Made by a program: the position numbers and the translations under genes. The notes beneath the pieces are model-generated. The model worked only from the letters and a program-made list of their open reading frames with translations. It was not told where the DNA came from and searched no databases. Below are positions 36,456 to 47,910 of a DNA stretch of 64,000 nt, one piece after another; the first letter of the stretch is position 1; each line of letters starts with the position of its first letter. The stretch is from Achatina immaculata (Eukaryota; Mollusca; Gastropoda; Stylommatophora; Achatinidae), in assembly GCA_009760885.1 (NCBI GenBank), contig CM019716.1, positions 15,138,202 to 15,202,201 of the forward strand, given 5' to 3'.

Positions 36456-36552
36456 GTTTGAAACTTGACAAGAGGAAGTGAATTAACACTTTGTGTCCCG
36501 AGGTTTGATGGTTGCAACTTTCTGATCTGTTTTTGTGGCACAGTCGTCCATC
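36456..36552 (+). promoter_or_regulatory. receptor A 5' leader in exon 2 with 5-codon uORF
   Basis: Leader between the acceptor and the start codon. It holds ATG at 36508 with stop TGA at 36523-36525 (M-V-A-T-F), absent from unit B. An in-frame TGA just upstream of the receptor ATG rules out a longer N-terminus. Confidence 0.5.
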
Positions 36553-37665
36553 ATGTATTCCATATATGATATAGATATCGAAGCTTACAACAATGCACAG
36601 AAAGGTCTATCCATCTCTTTTATTATCTGCATTTCCTTGGCAAATTCTCTCTTGATATTTATGACTGTACGCAAACCTGGATTCCTTTACAGATCAAGGG
36701 ATCTCCTCATCATATCTCTGGCTATTGGGGACATTTTCTTGGCACTGTTTCCCGTGATAATCCTCGCGAAAACTGCTTTTAGAGACACTACGGATTTAAA
36801 CTGCAGAACAGGTGTGACTGCCAATGTATATATGTCTTTCCTCATACATTTCGTGTATGGAGCCGGGCTGATCACTCTGGCAGTGGAACTGTTGCTTCGG
36901 TATAAAAGACAATCTGGAGGTGAGAACACTAACCTTGTGACATCATTGGCCTACAGCGCTGTGCCTTGGATACTTGGACTGGTCGTTGTTCTGCCCCTCA
37001 CAATGGCCGGTATGGACTGGGAGTTTTGCACATTTAATATTTCAAAAAGCAGACTGCTTGCCATGTTTGGGGTATCTGTTATATTGCCTGCAGTTTTATC
37101 TGTCATTGTTTGTATTGTTGTCTGCTGCATCCGCCTGATTCCAGTGCAACAAACACACCTGGCGTATACTTACCCTAGCGCAGCACCTGGGGTAGTTTTG
37201 GCAACACATAACACAACCAACGCATATCAACAAAATCCCGACAACAAACTGGTGCCCCTACCGGAGACCAAAGTCAGTTTACCCTCATACAATATGTATC
37301 CTACACAAAATGTTCAACAGCAATACATGTATCCTCCATCACAACAAGCTCCGCCATCTTACCCAGCTGTAGGTTACGTTGCTCAGTCTAATATGATCAT
37401 TTCTGCTCCCGTACATCCTATCCAGCCACAGAACTCAGCAGCGACCTCGTTTACAGATCCAAGCAGAGAGAAAGTCATACTACTTGTATCAGCCATAGTT
37501 TTCTCTCTGTGTGTTGCTCCCTATGCGGTCTACACGATGGGTACTATCGATCCATATTATTCTAGCGGATCGATTGACATGATTCTGAATACGATCTTCA
37601 CGTGGTTGATGATCTTCAGGTCACTTGTAACACCTGGAATCTGGATCGTAAGTTCAAGGCGCTAA
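36553..37665 (+). CDS. rhodopsin-class (class A-like) GPCR, paralogue A
   Basis: A 370-residue seven-helix receptor predicted at the plasma membrane. Approximate helices: 17-38, 50-73, 90-114, 128-150, 168-194, 306-328, 341-365. Class A marks: Asn31 in helix 1, SLAIGD with Asp60 in helix 2, Cys84 before helix 3 and Cys159 in extracellular loop 2 (likely disulfide), Arg116 in ELLLRY where D/ERY is usual, and CVAPY (Pro323) in helix 6. Helix 7 lacks NPxxY and has TPGIW instead. Intracellular loop 3 is about 110 residues, rich in Pro, Gln and Tyr, with YPTQNVQQQYMYPP and PPSYP. The start is ATG 36553, because an in-frame stop precedes it and the same CATCATG context starts paralogue B. The tail stops at SSRR, earlier than B, through TAA against AAA. 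The ligand is unknown. Tandem, coding-intronless receptors of this sort in gastropods are often chemosensory, which is inference here. Confidence 0.9.
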   Translation: MYSIYDIDIEAYNNAQKGLSISFIICISLANSLLIFMTVRKPGFLYRSRDLLIISLAIGDIFLALFPVIILAKTAFRDTTDLNCRTGVTANVYMSFLIHFVYGAGLITLAVELLLRYKRQSGGENTNLVTSLAYSAVPWILGLVVVLPLTMAGMDWEFCTFNISKSRLLAMFGVSVILPAVLSVIVCIVVCCIRLIPVQQTHLAYTYPSAAPGVVLATHNTTNAYQQNPDNKLVPLPETKVSLPSYNMYPTQNVQQQYMYPPSQQAPPSYPAVGYVAQSNMIISAPVHPIQPQNSAATSFTDPSREKVILLVSAIVFSLCVAPYAVYTMGTIDPYYSSGSIDMILNTIFTWLMIFRSLVTPGIWIVSSRR

Positions 37666-37942
37666 GAGCTTATCACGAGACAGGCAATTCATACATATAT
37701 TTAATATAAAACAAGAAATAGAACAACACTGTCATTCCAACAGGAACATGAACGTACGATTATAGTTTTATACGTAGAGCATAAAAAATAGTATTTTAAA
37801 AATTACTGAACCACAACTAGTCGTAATTACACACACAATTTATTGTTAGTTGGATTTCAAATGAACCTGTCATGAACAACGTACCGGGCGTGACAAATCC
37901 TTTTTGTGTGTATTCTTTTTTTTTAACCGTACCTGTTGAATG

Positions 37943-38088
37943 CTGTCCCGTCTTGGAAGGGAACATAATGGGAAAAAGAAAGAGAGGAAAACCAAGGCGA
38001 AAATGGCTGGAAGACATCGTTGATGATCTGCATATGGATGGATCAGAGGGAGGCAAAGTTCCCCAAGCCACATGCAAATGAATGAATG
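37943..38088 (+). mobile_element. LINE 3' end, family 'G', 146 bp, with 12-bp target duplication
   Basis: Reads MGKRKRGKPRRKWLEDIVDD and ends in CAAATGAATGAATG. A perfect 12-bp direct repeat ACCTGTTGAATG flanks it (37931-37942 and 38089-38100). An internal deletion removes the AAGHLAHNR segment. It lies just downstream of receptor A and is absent from unit B. Confidence 0.92.
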
Positions 38089-38753
38089 ACCTGTTGAATG
38101 AACCCCTGATATATATTTTCAAAGCACATACAGCATAGGGAACAGTATAGATATGTCTATAATTAGTATTGGAGCCTTGCCTATATTTAGAACGAAAGTA
38201 ACCTGGAGCCAGAATCCTAGCTTTCTGAAAGACATAGTTACGAGAAAGCACTCAGTTCAGTTCTTTGCACTCGATACCGTCACCGTCTTGAAGTACAGGT
38301 CAAAGAGAAGATGAGAGATGGGTTTTATTTATTTCATGTCCATAAAAAAACAATCTCTACCTAATCTAGAGAAAGTCTGGGCTTTCTTCCTGATACGACC
38401 ACCACAAGACAACAAATGTTTCCTTGGCAACTCTGTGTTGTGGTAGGGTAAGTTCTTGACAAAGATAAACAAAGCGTGACACACACACACAAAACTGGTG
38501 AATAAATCAACATAGCACTAGTACAGTCAGATGTGAAGTTCTCTATCTGTAATGACCAGATCTGTCACATTTCATCCAAAATAAAATCTGACCAAATCAT
38601 ACAAAAGGAAATGAGGAAAAGACATACAAATGTACCTTACGAGGTATTTTACTAATGTACGAGACAACACAAAGGTAGATGGATATTATTTTAGTTCTGT
38701 GTTGTCTCTGGTACACCACAAAGAATACTATTCATATGTGTACCTCACCCTTC

Positions 38754-38759
38754 TTCCCT

Positions 38760-38799
<40 letters not shown>
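38754..38799. repeat. (CT)n microsatellite
   Basis: CT dinucleotides after CTTCCCTCCCTCCC. The matching place in unit B (about 56465) has a CT-rich stretch next to which the large arrays begin. Confidence 0.93.
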
Positions 38800-39185
38800 G
38801 CGCCATCTCATTTTATACTTTAGAAATACGAGGTATTTCAAGTATTTCGTGCGTTTCAAGTAGGACTGGCTTCACCCTGCACTTTATTTCATTTTCTAAT
38901 CTTGATTCATATTTGGGTAAAACTTTCAGTTTCTTGACCAGATTCATGCATGCTTTGACATTCACAATTTCTGATATAGAGTACAACAACAAAAGCAACT
39001 TGTTTATTCAACATTCCGTATGAGACCATTTCTTTGTGTTTCTTTGTCATTATAGGTTTCAGTGTATAAACTCTGAATTTGTCGCCACATAGTCTTGGTC
39101 AAAGGCCAGGCTAGACTTAGATAAAAACTTTTTTTTTCAGTATATAAATGAATTCTTGCTTTCGTTTTTAGTAAATACTGGTTGA

Positions 39186-39396
39186 GTGTGTGTGTATATG
39201 TGTGTGTGTTTTATTTGTTTTAAATGATGTTAAACTCATATGATGGTCTTTAAGCTGCTTAATTACTCCAAGGTCAACAACTTTTGTTTTTGGTATTGCT
39301 TCTTATATGTATGTATGTATGTATATATGTGTGTATGAATGTATGTATGGATATATAAATATATATATATATATATGTGTATATGTGTGTGTGTGA

Positions 39397-39432
<36 letters not shown>

Positions 39433-39435
39433 GTG
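39186..39435. repeat. TG/TATG/TA microsatellite cluster
   Basis: Successive (TG)n, (TATG)n and (TA)n runs separated by short unique DNA. Confidence 0.88.
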
Positions 39436-39762
39436 TGTGTTTGAGTTTATATGCTTTTTTATTCATGAAGGAATATTTGAGCGAGTGAACCTTGACACTG
39501 TTAGATGAATGCAGAAACATCACCGAAGATAAAATAATGTTAGATCACTATCTACTGTTTACACGAAGTAATATACGGTGTATGAAATTGCTGATTTTTA
39601 TTCATGTTTTAGCTGTTCATTTTGAACAATTTGATAATAAATGCAGTTTAAAATTGTCGTTCTTATATTTTTATCAATGTGTCATTTTAGTCGGCTCACA
39701 AAATAAACCAGAGAAACAGACAAACACCAGATGATGGGAAAACATAGGTAAATAAATAAACG

Positions 39763-39793
<31 letters not shown>

Positions 39794-39935
39794 GCTGACT
39801 GACTGAATGATTATTTGATTTTTATTTCCAAAGACTTAAGAAGTGGGCACGCAGGCCCGTCTGATATTCTGCCCTTTATCACACAAATTCTCTCTGTTCT
39901 ATGCATTCTGTACCAGATAGTGCAAATATGCTGTG
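39763..39935 (-). mobile_element. LINE family 'J' 3' end beside (GA)n, unit A copy
   Basis: On the - strand: AGGGCAGAATATCAGACGGG, CCTGCGTGCCCACTTCTTAA, AAATAAAAATC, then a short (TCAG)n tail against a GA microsatellite (39763-39793). The same arrangement at 59342-59530 shows the insertion predates the segmental duplication. Confidence 0.8.
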
Positions 39936-40654
39936 CGTATAACAGTATTTAACAGTCATATAACAACCATATAACATTAATTTAACAGTCATATAAGAGT
40001 CATACATAGCACTGAAAAAATTGAAGAACAATAACATAAAGCTATTACCTTGAACTTGTATTCTTGCACTTACTACAGAATATAACTACATATATGTTTA
40101 AAAAAAACAGATTTACGCGGTCTCACACAAATGAAAATATATCAAAATACTGGTTAGTGCTCTTCGGAAGAAAATAATTATAAAGAAAAAAGAGAGACAA
40201 GCAGATATCCAATAAGAACTATGTGGTCTACATTCTCTCTTCCAATGAAACACATTCAAATGTGACCTAAATCCAAGGGAAAAACTCTATGCTGTTGCCG
40301 TCATTGCTTTCTCCAGCAGGAAACTCCTATTAGGAAAACATTGGGTGTCTTGTCTTTTGCATGATCTGCGACATATTACCTATTTGCTCAGCCAACCGTG
40401 AACAAATAGGTGAATGACTTGAGATTTAGACATAAGACAATAAAAGTTCATAAATATTTTTTTAAAAAACAGCCTTTTATGTATAAATTTTTCACATGCG
40501 TTAGAAACATACTGAGAGCTTCGTAAAAAGTAGACAAAAGTTCTCTTCTACTTAAGAAGACATTAAGAACAAACATTTGTAATGAAAATACCTGTGCTTT
40601 TCACGGCACTGTCTAAAAATGTTATCAATTTTTACTACTTAAATAGTCATGGGC

Positions 40655-41225
40655 ACTTACGACCCTCAAAGAAAAGAAAATCCTGTAAATCTGTAAACAG
40701 AGACTGGCATTCCTGCGCTTCGGGCATTCCCATACGTGCTCCGCCTTCCGTTCCAACACGCAGTGAAGGGTGCGGCTGCTGGTGGTGTCGATCGCACGCT
40801 GGTTGTAGGTAACACGGACTAAAACACTTCTTTCAGGGAAAAAAATCTGTCCACTTCTACTCTTCTCAACTAGTTCGATCATCCATCCTCCTGATGTGAT
40901 TGTTGTTACTCAACCTCATGTCATCCTCCATACGCAGCCTGTCCGAGGTTTCCCTTGCAGTCTCCTCCTTGTCCACTCTTACAGCCCAATGAACTGAAGC
41001 AGGGCATGACAGCTTGACCGCTTTCTCAATGCCTTTGTCTCCCGCATGACCCGGGCAGTGGATCCACGTCAAACTGGATAACAGAGAAGCTTGATCCACT
41101 CCCTGAGGAAGAAATGTCTCTCGATTCTCCGTAACATGCTTTGAGAGTCTGTTAGTGACCCCCCCCCCCCCCCTATGGGAGTCGTTCTGCTCCACCAGAC
41201 AAGAAACTGCTTCTGATGCCATGTG
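40655..41225 (-). mobile_element. LINE ORF2 RNase H and C-terminus, family 'R'
   Basis: - strand frames: NRLSKHVTENRETFLPQGVD, LTWIHCPGHAGDKGIEKAVK (RNase H W-x-P-G-H-x-G-x-x-G-N-E, with the Asn changed to Ile), ETARETSDRLRMEDDM, then RVTYNQRAIDTTSSRTLHCV and ERKAEHVWECPKRR (EHxxxCP box). Broken by stops. A run of 13 C lies at 41161-41173. The same point in unit B (about 59690-59730) lacks it, so it inserted after the duplication. Confidence 0.85.
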
Positions 41226-41564
41226 ATAAAACAAAATTACTGGTAAAAAACAAATTTGTTTAAAAAAAAGAAGTGCAGACTTTTTATCAATCGTTTTATA
41301 AAGTAATAAAAAAATTTTTTATTACTTTGCTTTGTTGTGATGTTCAGAGTTTTTGGAAATAAAATAATGCTGTAGCGTTCTAAGTCTTTTCGTGAAAATT
41401 TTGTGGAAATAAAATAATATGATGGTTCGTCCTGGGTATTTTCACCTGGATTTGTGTACATCACGTCTAAATCCATATACTGAACGAATTGTCAGTAAAA
41501 TAAATATTCTTAGCAATTATACGTACGTTCTTTTGTTGCAGTTACTGCTAGAGGTGGAAAATAA

Positions 41565-43545
41565 CAATGGTTATTTCTTTGATTTATAAGCGGTATGAAA
41601 TAGGAATTGCGAACAGTACCTGATGCTTGAAATACGAAAGAAAAGGCGCCGTGAGTGAGAATATGATCTTTTTAAACAAAGAATACAATTACAATCTGTT
41701 AAATAGTAACTGTTTCCATAGAAACGTCAGAGATGCACGCCTTTCCTCATTAAACTGCTGCAGATGCTTATTCGGTACTGGACACGCCTGGACTTCCAAC
41801 ATGAAGAGCTTGACATCTTACTTTGAGAAATCTTTCTAGTTACAACTCTAGTCATGGGATTTTACCCTCTCCCCTCCTGCCCCACCCAAAAAAAAAAACT
41901 GTTTGTATACCTCAGCTGTTCTGTTATTTTCTGAATCATCAGTATCGTTATTTTTATTTCCAAAGAGTACATTTTCTTTAAATGATAAAAATACAAGGAT
42001 ATAGAGACCTCAGTGAAAAAAAAGCCATAACCTTTTATAGATATTTGTAGCAGCTATACCATTAAAAAGTAATGATTCACGGTATCCACAGTAATTCACT
42101 ATGAAAAAGTAATTCACTTGCTTTGACATAAAACAAGGGGTCCGTCAGGGTTGCATATTGTCGCCTTACATATTTAACTTGTATACTGAAAATATAATGA
42201 GGAATGTTAGATGCCGTAACACTTAGAGGATATGAAATACCAGAGATTAGGTATCCTGATGACACAGTGTTACTGTCCACAACACAAAAAGGAATGGAAA
42301 AACTGATTATGTCAGTCCGTAAGAATAGTGAAGAGCAAAACCTCTATCTTAATGTGAAGAAAACTAAATTGATCTCAACTGACAAAACAAACAAATCAGC
42401 TGAAATATGTATCAATGAGGAAAAACTGGAAGAAGTTGAGAGTTTTGATATTTCGGATAACTGCAAACTAATAATGGAGATACAATGAGGGAAATTAAAA
42501 GTATCGCTCTTCAGAAAGTAACATAACGAAAGAATCTGTTGAGGGGAACAGACAGAACCACAAAAATAAGATTTTTAAGGGCATGCATCTTTCCCATCAC
42601 AACATATGCCTGTGAGACCTGGACACTTAACAAAACAGTTGAGAAACATATACATGCCTTTGAATGTAAATGCTACAGAAAAGTTCTTCAAATATCAATA
42701 ACTTAATATTGAAGAAGGCTAGCTAGTAAAGAGGATTAAACAAAGAAAACTTAAATATTTTGGACACATTAAACGTCATAATAATCTATAGAAAACCCTC
42801 TTGGAAGGGTACATAATGGGAAAAAGAAAGAGAGGAAGACCAAGGCGAAGATGGCTGCAAGACATCGTTGATGATCTGCTAATGGATGTATCAGCAGCAA
42901 GCCATCTTGCTCACAACCGAGAGCCTACAGGAGTGCTGTTAGGGAGGCAAAGTTCTGCAAGGGACATGAAAATGAATGAATGAATGAATTCACAGTAAAG
43001 TTTATTGTTCACATTTTATTACAGACTTCACTTCATTTTCACTTTTTCCTCCTCTTCAATGGTCATTTCTTTGATTTATAACTGGTATGAAACAGAAATG
43101 GCAAACATTACCTGAAATTTGAAATACAAAAGAAAAGACATCGGGAGTGAGAATATAATTTTTTTTAAAACAAGGAAACACGTTTCCGACTTGAAGAGCT
43201 TGACATTGCCATCTTACTTTGAGATATCTTTCTAGTTATAACTCTGGTCATGGGATTTTAACCTCCCCCCCCCCCCCCCATAAAAAACCTGTTTTTGTAC
43301 CTGAGCTGTTTTGTTATTTTTTGAATATACAGTATCGTTATTTTTATTTCCAATGATTACATTTTCTTTAAATGATAAAAATATAAAAAATAGCGACCTC
43401 ATTTAAAAAAAGCCAGAATCCTTTATAGATATTTGTAACAGCTGTAACACTGAAAAAGTAATGATTCACGGTATTCACAGTAAGGTTGATTATTCACATT
43501 TTATTACAGACTTCACTTCATTTTCACTTTTTCCTCCTCTTCATT
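41565..43545. repeat. local tandem duplication of about 0.55 kb split by a LINE
   Basis: ATTTCTTTGATTTATAA, GTGAGTGAGAATAT, TATCGTTATTTTTATTTCCAA and ATTTTATTACAGACTTCACT occur once in each of two consecutive copies (first 41565 to about 43062, including the LINE at 42110-42985; second about 43062-43545). One diverged copy is in unit B at about 60095-60240. Confidence 0.8.
42110..42990 (+). mobile_element. LINE family 'G', RT to 3' end
   Basis: Starts in the RT domain (DIKQGVRQGCILSPYIFNLY, then ENIMRNVR). RYPDDTVLL is the YADD box with Ala changed to Pro. Then EEQNLYLNVKKTKLIST, INEEKLEEVESFD, ARACIFPITTYACETWTL-type residues with frameshifts, MGKRKRGRPRRRWLQDIVDD, and a (TGAA)n tail at about 42975-42990. 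5'-truncated and dead. It closely parallels the 60250-63000 copy. Confidence 0.88.
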
Positions 43546-43872
43546 GAAAATATTCACTTCATCTGGCACTAAGAAATGTTACATTACGACAATCAGTACC
43601 ACTTTTTCACGAAAAGACAAGAACTTGGAAACAAGAAGAAAACAAAAGCTAGAAATAATAGTCTTTATTATTTAAGAAAAAAGAAATGTGTGTAATCCGG
43701 TAACTTTTTTAAGTACAGAGATCTTTTCGTAGTTCTCTATGTTACAAAATCACACGCTAAGAGTAGAAGATAAAGGGAAAGCACCGATGAATTATGGCTA
43801 AGAAACTATAGCACCGTGCATCAGCAGCTTAGTTCTCTCCTCCTTTATGAGCCATATTGTGGACTTTAATTT

Positions 43873-44100
43873 GATAGAGAATCCCAAAACAAGCTATCAA
43901 GTGGAACACAACAGGCCGAAGAAAAAGGGGCAGACCGCGTGAAACTCTGAAGAGAACATTATTAAGAGAGGCCAAGTTAACAGGCATAAAATCCTTTGAT
44001 GAGGTTGAAAGACTCGCCGAAGACAGGAAAAATTGGCGAACTACTTTGCGAGCCCTATGTGACGTCTAACGGCACGGGAAGGATATAAGATATATAAGAT
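43873..44100 (+). mobile_element. LINE family 'K' 3' end
   Basis: RIPKQAIKWNTTGRRKRGRP, RETLKRTLLREAKLTGIKSF, DEVERLAEDRKNWRTTLRAL, CDV and stop, then a GATATAAGATATATAAG tail. The frame is open over about 55 codons, the best preserved C-terminus of this family here. Confidence 0.9.
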
Positions 44101-44794
44101 AAGAATTTATTACTAATAGTAGTTTTTTCCCTTTTTAAAGATTTATGTTTTATTTTCTTCTTTTTCTAGACGGAATTACTTTGTAATGGACAAGATGTCA
44201 GTGAATATCAATATTTGTTTGCAGTGAAGTTACTTACGTATGCCAGATCAGCAGAAACGTTTATTAGTGTTAACGTGTGCTACATTTCAGCTTTCTCTAA
44301 AATAGGCACATCCGCGCTGTGTTTACAGGTAAAAAAAAACCTCAGTCTTTTTTGTAAAATGCACATTTAATATGTAGTAACACTTAATATACTTTAGCAG
44401 GCTGTATTGTTTTTAATTAGTCACTTGCAAAAGAAAAGAACATTACGGCCCTTGTAAATAGCCTCCCTTTAGCACCCATTACACACAGACTGCTGGCTCC
44501 ATGTTACTGTGCTATCTTTTCTTTGAACAAGTATGGCAGCCGTTCAGCCTCTTTTGAATGCGACCCTAAACCAGCTATGGTATGTGACTCGTGACCAACG
44601 AAAACGACTTTAAAAAAAAGTGAAGTACAACAAAAGTAACTTTTATAGCACATTCTTGCCTAAGTACCACAGACCTTCCCAAGACGCTACTCTGTGTCAC
44701 CATCTCCAGCTGGGAGTGACCACAGCAGTATGCAAAGGAAGAAAGTTTGTTTACATATCTAAAGACTAACGTCCCTGATATTCATAATCGTACA

Positions 44795-45143
44795 TTCTAG
44801 GCCTATGAAGAATTAGAAAAATATTTTGTCCAAACACCATAAGAAATAACATCTTAACGGCAGAGATACAGATGAAGCCACTGACAACAATTATTGAGGA
44901 AAGACGCTGGCGATGGTTGGGACATGTGCTCCGAATGACTGACAACTCACTACCAAAAATAGCACTAAAATGGACACCACAGGGGAACAGAAGTAAGGGT
45001 AGACCAAAAGAGACATGGAGAAGAACAACAGAAAGGATGTTGAGCAATAGAGGGCTCACCTGGGAAAAAGCAAAAAAAAAGGCGAAGGACAGGCATTTGT
45101 AGAAAACCCTTGCAGAACCCCCATGTGCCCTGGGCACTTAAGG

Positions 45144-45195
<52 letters not shown>
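44795..45195 (+). mobile_element. LINE family 'M' C-terminus with (GA)n tail, copy 1
   Basis: TIRNN, AEIQMKPLTTIIEERRWRWL, GHVLRMTDNSLPKIALKWTP, GNRSKGRPKETWRRTTERML, SNRGLTWEKAKKKAKD, then a 3' region ending CACTTAAGGTTCAG and (AG)n to about 45195. This is the common invertebrate LINE C-terminus. Confidence 0.9.
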
Positions 45196-45198
<3 letters not shown>

Positions 45199-45814
45199 AT
45201 AAGAGATCAAGCTTTTGTGTGAAGAATCTCCAACATTTGAGTCAAGTAAAGGCCCCATATCACACACATTAATCTGCTAAGAACATTAGGAAAGATCTAG
45301 TAACAAGTGAAATTTTATATCCCAGTAACTTTATCAGCTGCAAAGTATAAATTATATTTTTTTCCTGAACCTTTCAGTTCTTATAGTTTATATCTGCTAT
45401 TTTTGTAATAGAATTTAATGAAGATTAAATATTAACAATAAAGAATTATGATTAATGTGTAGCAGTCTAAATTCAAACTAAAACATTTTTAATAGTGGAC
45501 ATACGCGACATATACACCTAGAACATGTACTAATGCATTAGGAGATCTAGTCTGGTTATCAATTTTCTACAGATAACAAATGCTTAAATGGGAACTGGGT
45601 TGTAGAGGCTCGTGCCAAAGCAAACGACTTTAAAAAAAAGTGAAGTACAACAAAAGTAACTTTTATAGCACATTCTTGCCTAAGTACCACAGACCTTCCC
45701 AAGACACTACTTTGTGTCACCATCTCCAGCTGGGAGTGACCACAGCAGTATGCAAAGGAAGAAAGTTTATTTACATATCTAAAGACTAACGTCCCTGATA
45801 TTCATAATCGTACA

Positions 45815-46196
45815 TTCTAGGCCTATGGAGAATTAGAAAAATATTTTGGCCAAACACCATAAGAAATAACATCTTATTGGCAGAAATGCAGATGAAGCCA
45901 CTGACAACAATTATTGAGGAAAGACGCTGGCGATGGTTGGGACATGTGCTCCGAATGACTGACAACTCACTACCAAAAATAGCACTAAGATGGACACCAC
46001 AGGGGAACAGAAGTAAGGGTAGACCAAAAGAGACATGGAGAAGAACAACAGAAAGAATGTTGAGCAATAGAGGGCTCACCTGGGCAAGAGCAGAAAAAAA
46101 AGGCAAAGGACAGGCATTTGTAGAAAACCCTTGCAGAAGCCCCATGTTCCCTGGGCACTTAAGGTTCAGAGAGAGAGAGAGATAGAGAGAGAAAGG
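45815..46196 (+). mobile_element. LINE family 'M' C-terminus with (GA)n tail, copy 2
   Basis: Duplicate of 44795-45195. The upstream codons are better kept (LWRIRKIFWPNTIRNN). The GA run is shorter and interrupted by GATAGA. The downstream frame shifts near KKGKGQAF. Confidence 0.9.
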
Positions 46197-47310
46197 CCTA
46201 TGAGAGATCAAGCTTTTGTGTGAAGAATCTCCAACATTTGAGTCAAGTAAAGGCCCCATATCACACACATTAATCTGCTAAGAACATTAGGAAAGAACTA
46301 GTAACAAGTGAAATTTTATATCCCAGTAACTTTATCAGCTGCAAAGTATAAATTATATTTTTTTCCTGAACCTTTCAGTTCTTTTAGTTTATATCTGCTA
46401 TTTTTGTAATAGAATTTAATGAAGATTAAATATTAACAATAAAGGATTATGATTAATGTGTAGCAGTCTAAATTCAAATTAAAACATTTTTAATAGTGGA
46501 CATACGCGACATATACACCTAGAACATGTACTAATGCATTGGGAGATCTAGTCTGGTTATCAATTTTCTACAGATAACAAATGCTTAAATGGGAACTGGG
46601 TTGTAGAGGCTCGTGCCAAAGCAAACCCGTGAGATGATCCTTCTCATTTTCTGAAAGCAACTGGATTGGGTTTGATTCACCAGAAGATGTCGCTTATATC
46701 AAAAGTCAAAGCCTGCATACTTCTAGGTCAGCTGTACTGAGTGTATTACAAGCACAGAAATAGCCATACCTGATGGAATCATTCAGAACAATCAACAACG
46801 TTATATATATGGCAACAAGGGAAACAGTAGAAGCAGCACTGATCTTATGAAAGTGAGATCAAACTAATGAACTAAACTACACCAGACCGACCATAGCTAT
46901 TCTCTACTTGCTGGATATGCCTAGTATGAAAGTAAGGCACAAGTATGCCCGAGTCAAGACGTAGCTCACGTTTGCAGGCACGGAAAACCACCCCCTTCTG
47001 CCAGATCTGAACTCACCAAGTTGCAGGCGCATCATGCCAGGGAGATCGTGGATGGCGTAGAAAGAACAGACACTGTCAGCAGTATGCGACCCATAGCAGA
47101 TCCCTTTAGACCGGGAAAGGACTAAAGTGCCAAACATGCAGAATCTAATGAAGGCCGTGATCCAATTTGGTCGTGAATGCCGAGACTGGGCTCAGGGTAA
47201 AACAGAAGTCCAGGTGGAGGAACAGGTTCAGCGTCACTCCAGACCACGTGACCCCCTGATCTTCGCAGACGGTTCGCTTGCACGAAGCCTAAAAATTGGA
47301 TGGGACTATG

Positions 47311-47910
47311 TTGTCTACTGTAACTTCAAACTGGTTGCTTTGTTATCTACTCCTTACATATGTTGTCTACTGTAACTTCAAACTGGTTGCTTTGTTATCT
47401 ACTCCTTACATATGTTGTCTACGCTAACTTCAAACTGGTTGCTTTGTTGTCTACTCCTTACATATGTTGTCTACTGTAACTTCATACTGGCTGCTTTGTT
47501 GTCTACTCCTTACATATGTTGTCTACTGTAACTTCAAACTGGTTGCTTTGTTATCTACTCCTTACATATGTTGTTTACTGTAACATCAAACTGGCTGCTT
47601 TGTTATCTACTCCTTACATATGTTGTTTACTGTAACTTCATGCTGGTTGCTTTGTTGTCTACTCCTTACATATGTTGTTTACTGTAACTTCAAACTGGCT
47701 GCTTTGTTATCTACTCCTTACATATGTTGTTTACTGTAACTTCAAACTGGTTGCTTTGTTATCTACTCCTTACATATGTTGTCTACTGTAACTTCAAACT
47801 GGCTGCTTTGTTATCTACTCCTTACATATGTTGTTTACTGTAACTTCAAACTGGTTGCTTTGTTATCTACTCCTTACATATGTTGTCTACTGTAACTTCA
47901 TACTGGTTGT
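47311..47910. repeat. 52-bp minisatellite, 11.5 copies, inside the LINE RNase H domain
   Basis: TTGTCTACTGTAACTTCAAA and TTGCTTTGTTATCTACTCC recur every 52 bp (47311, 47363 and so on to 47883). Variants are TTGTTTACTG and CTGGCTGC. Both flanks belong to the same RNase H domain. Confidence 0.95.

Larger units (their letters stand above)
32690..42100 (+). repeat. segmental duplication unit A (with receptor A)
   Basis: Collinear homology with 48810-60245 is seen at several points: upstream GTTTGGTGAGCGTGCGTCA (about 33208 and 49569), promoter and exon 1, the coding exon, downstream GTTACGAGAAAG (about 38236 and 55981) and TTCCTTGGCAACT (about 38421 and 56180), the LINE J 3' end (39802 and 59402) and AAGTGCAGACTTT (about 41270 and 59739). 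The flanks are clearly diverged, so the duplication is not recent. Confidence 0.85.
44601..46624. repeat. tandem duplication, two copies of about 1.02 and 1.00 kb
   Basis: 44601-45621 and 45622-46624 align at an offset of 1,020 bp, falling to about 1,001 after a shorter GA run. A few percent of positions differ by eye (for example AGAC(G/A)CTAC). Each copy holds one LINE M 3' fragment and a GA microsatellite, so the LINE inserted before the duplication. Confidence 0.93.

Noticed and set aside
36535..36552. Receptor A start at GTG 36535
   Set aside because: Non-ATG start. The first ATG in the frame is 36553, in the same context as paralogue B.
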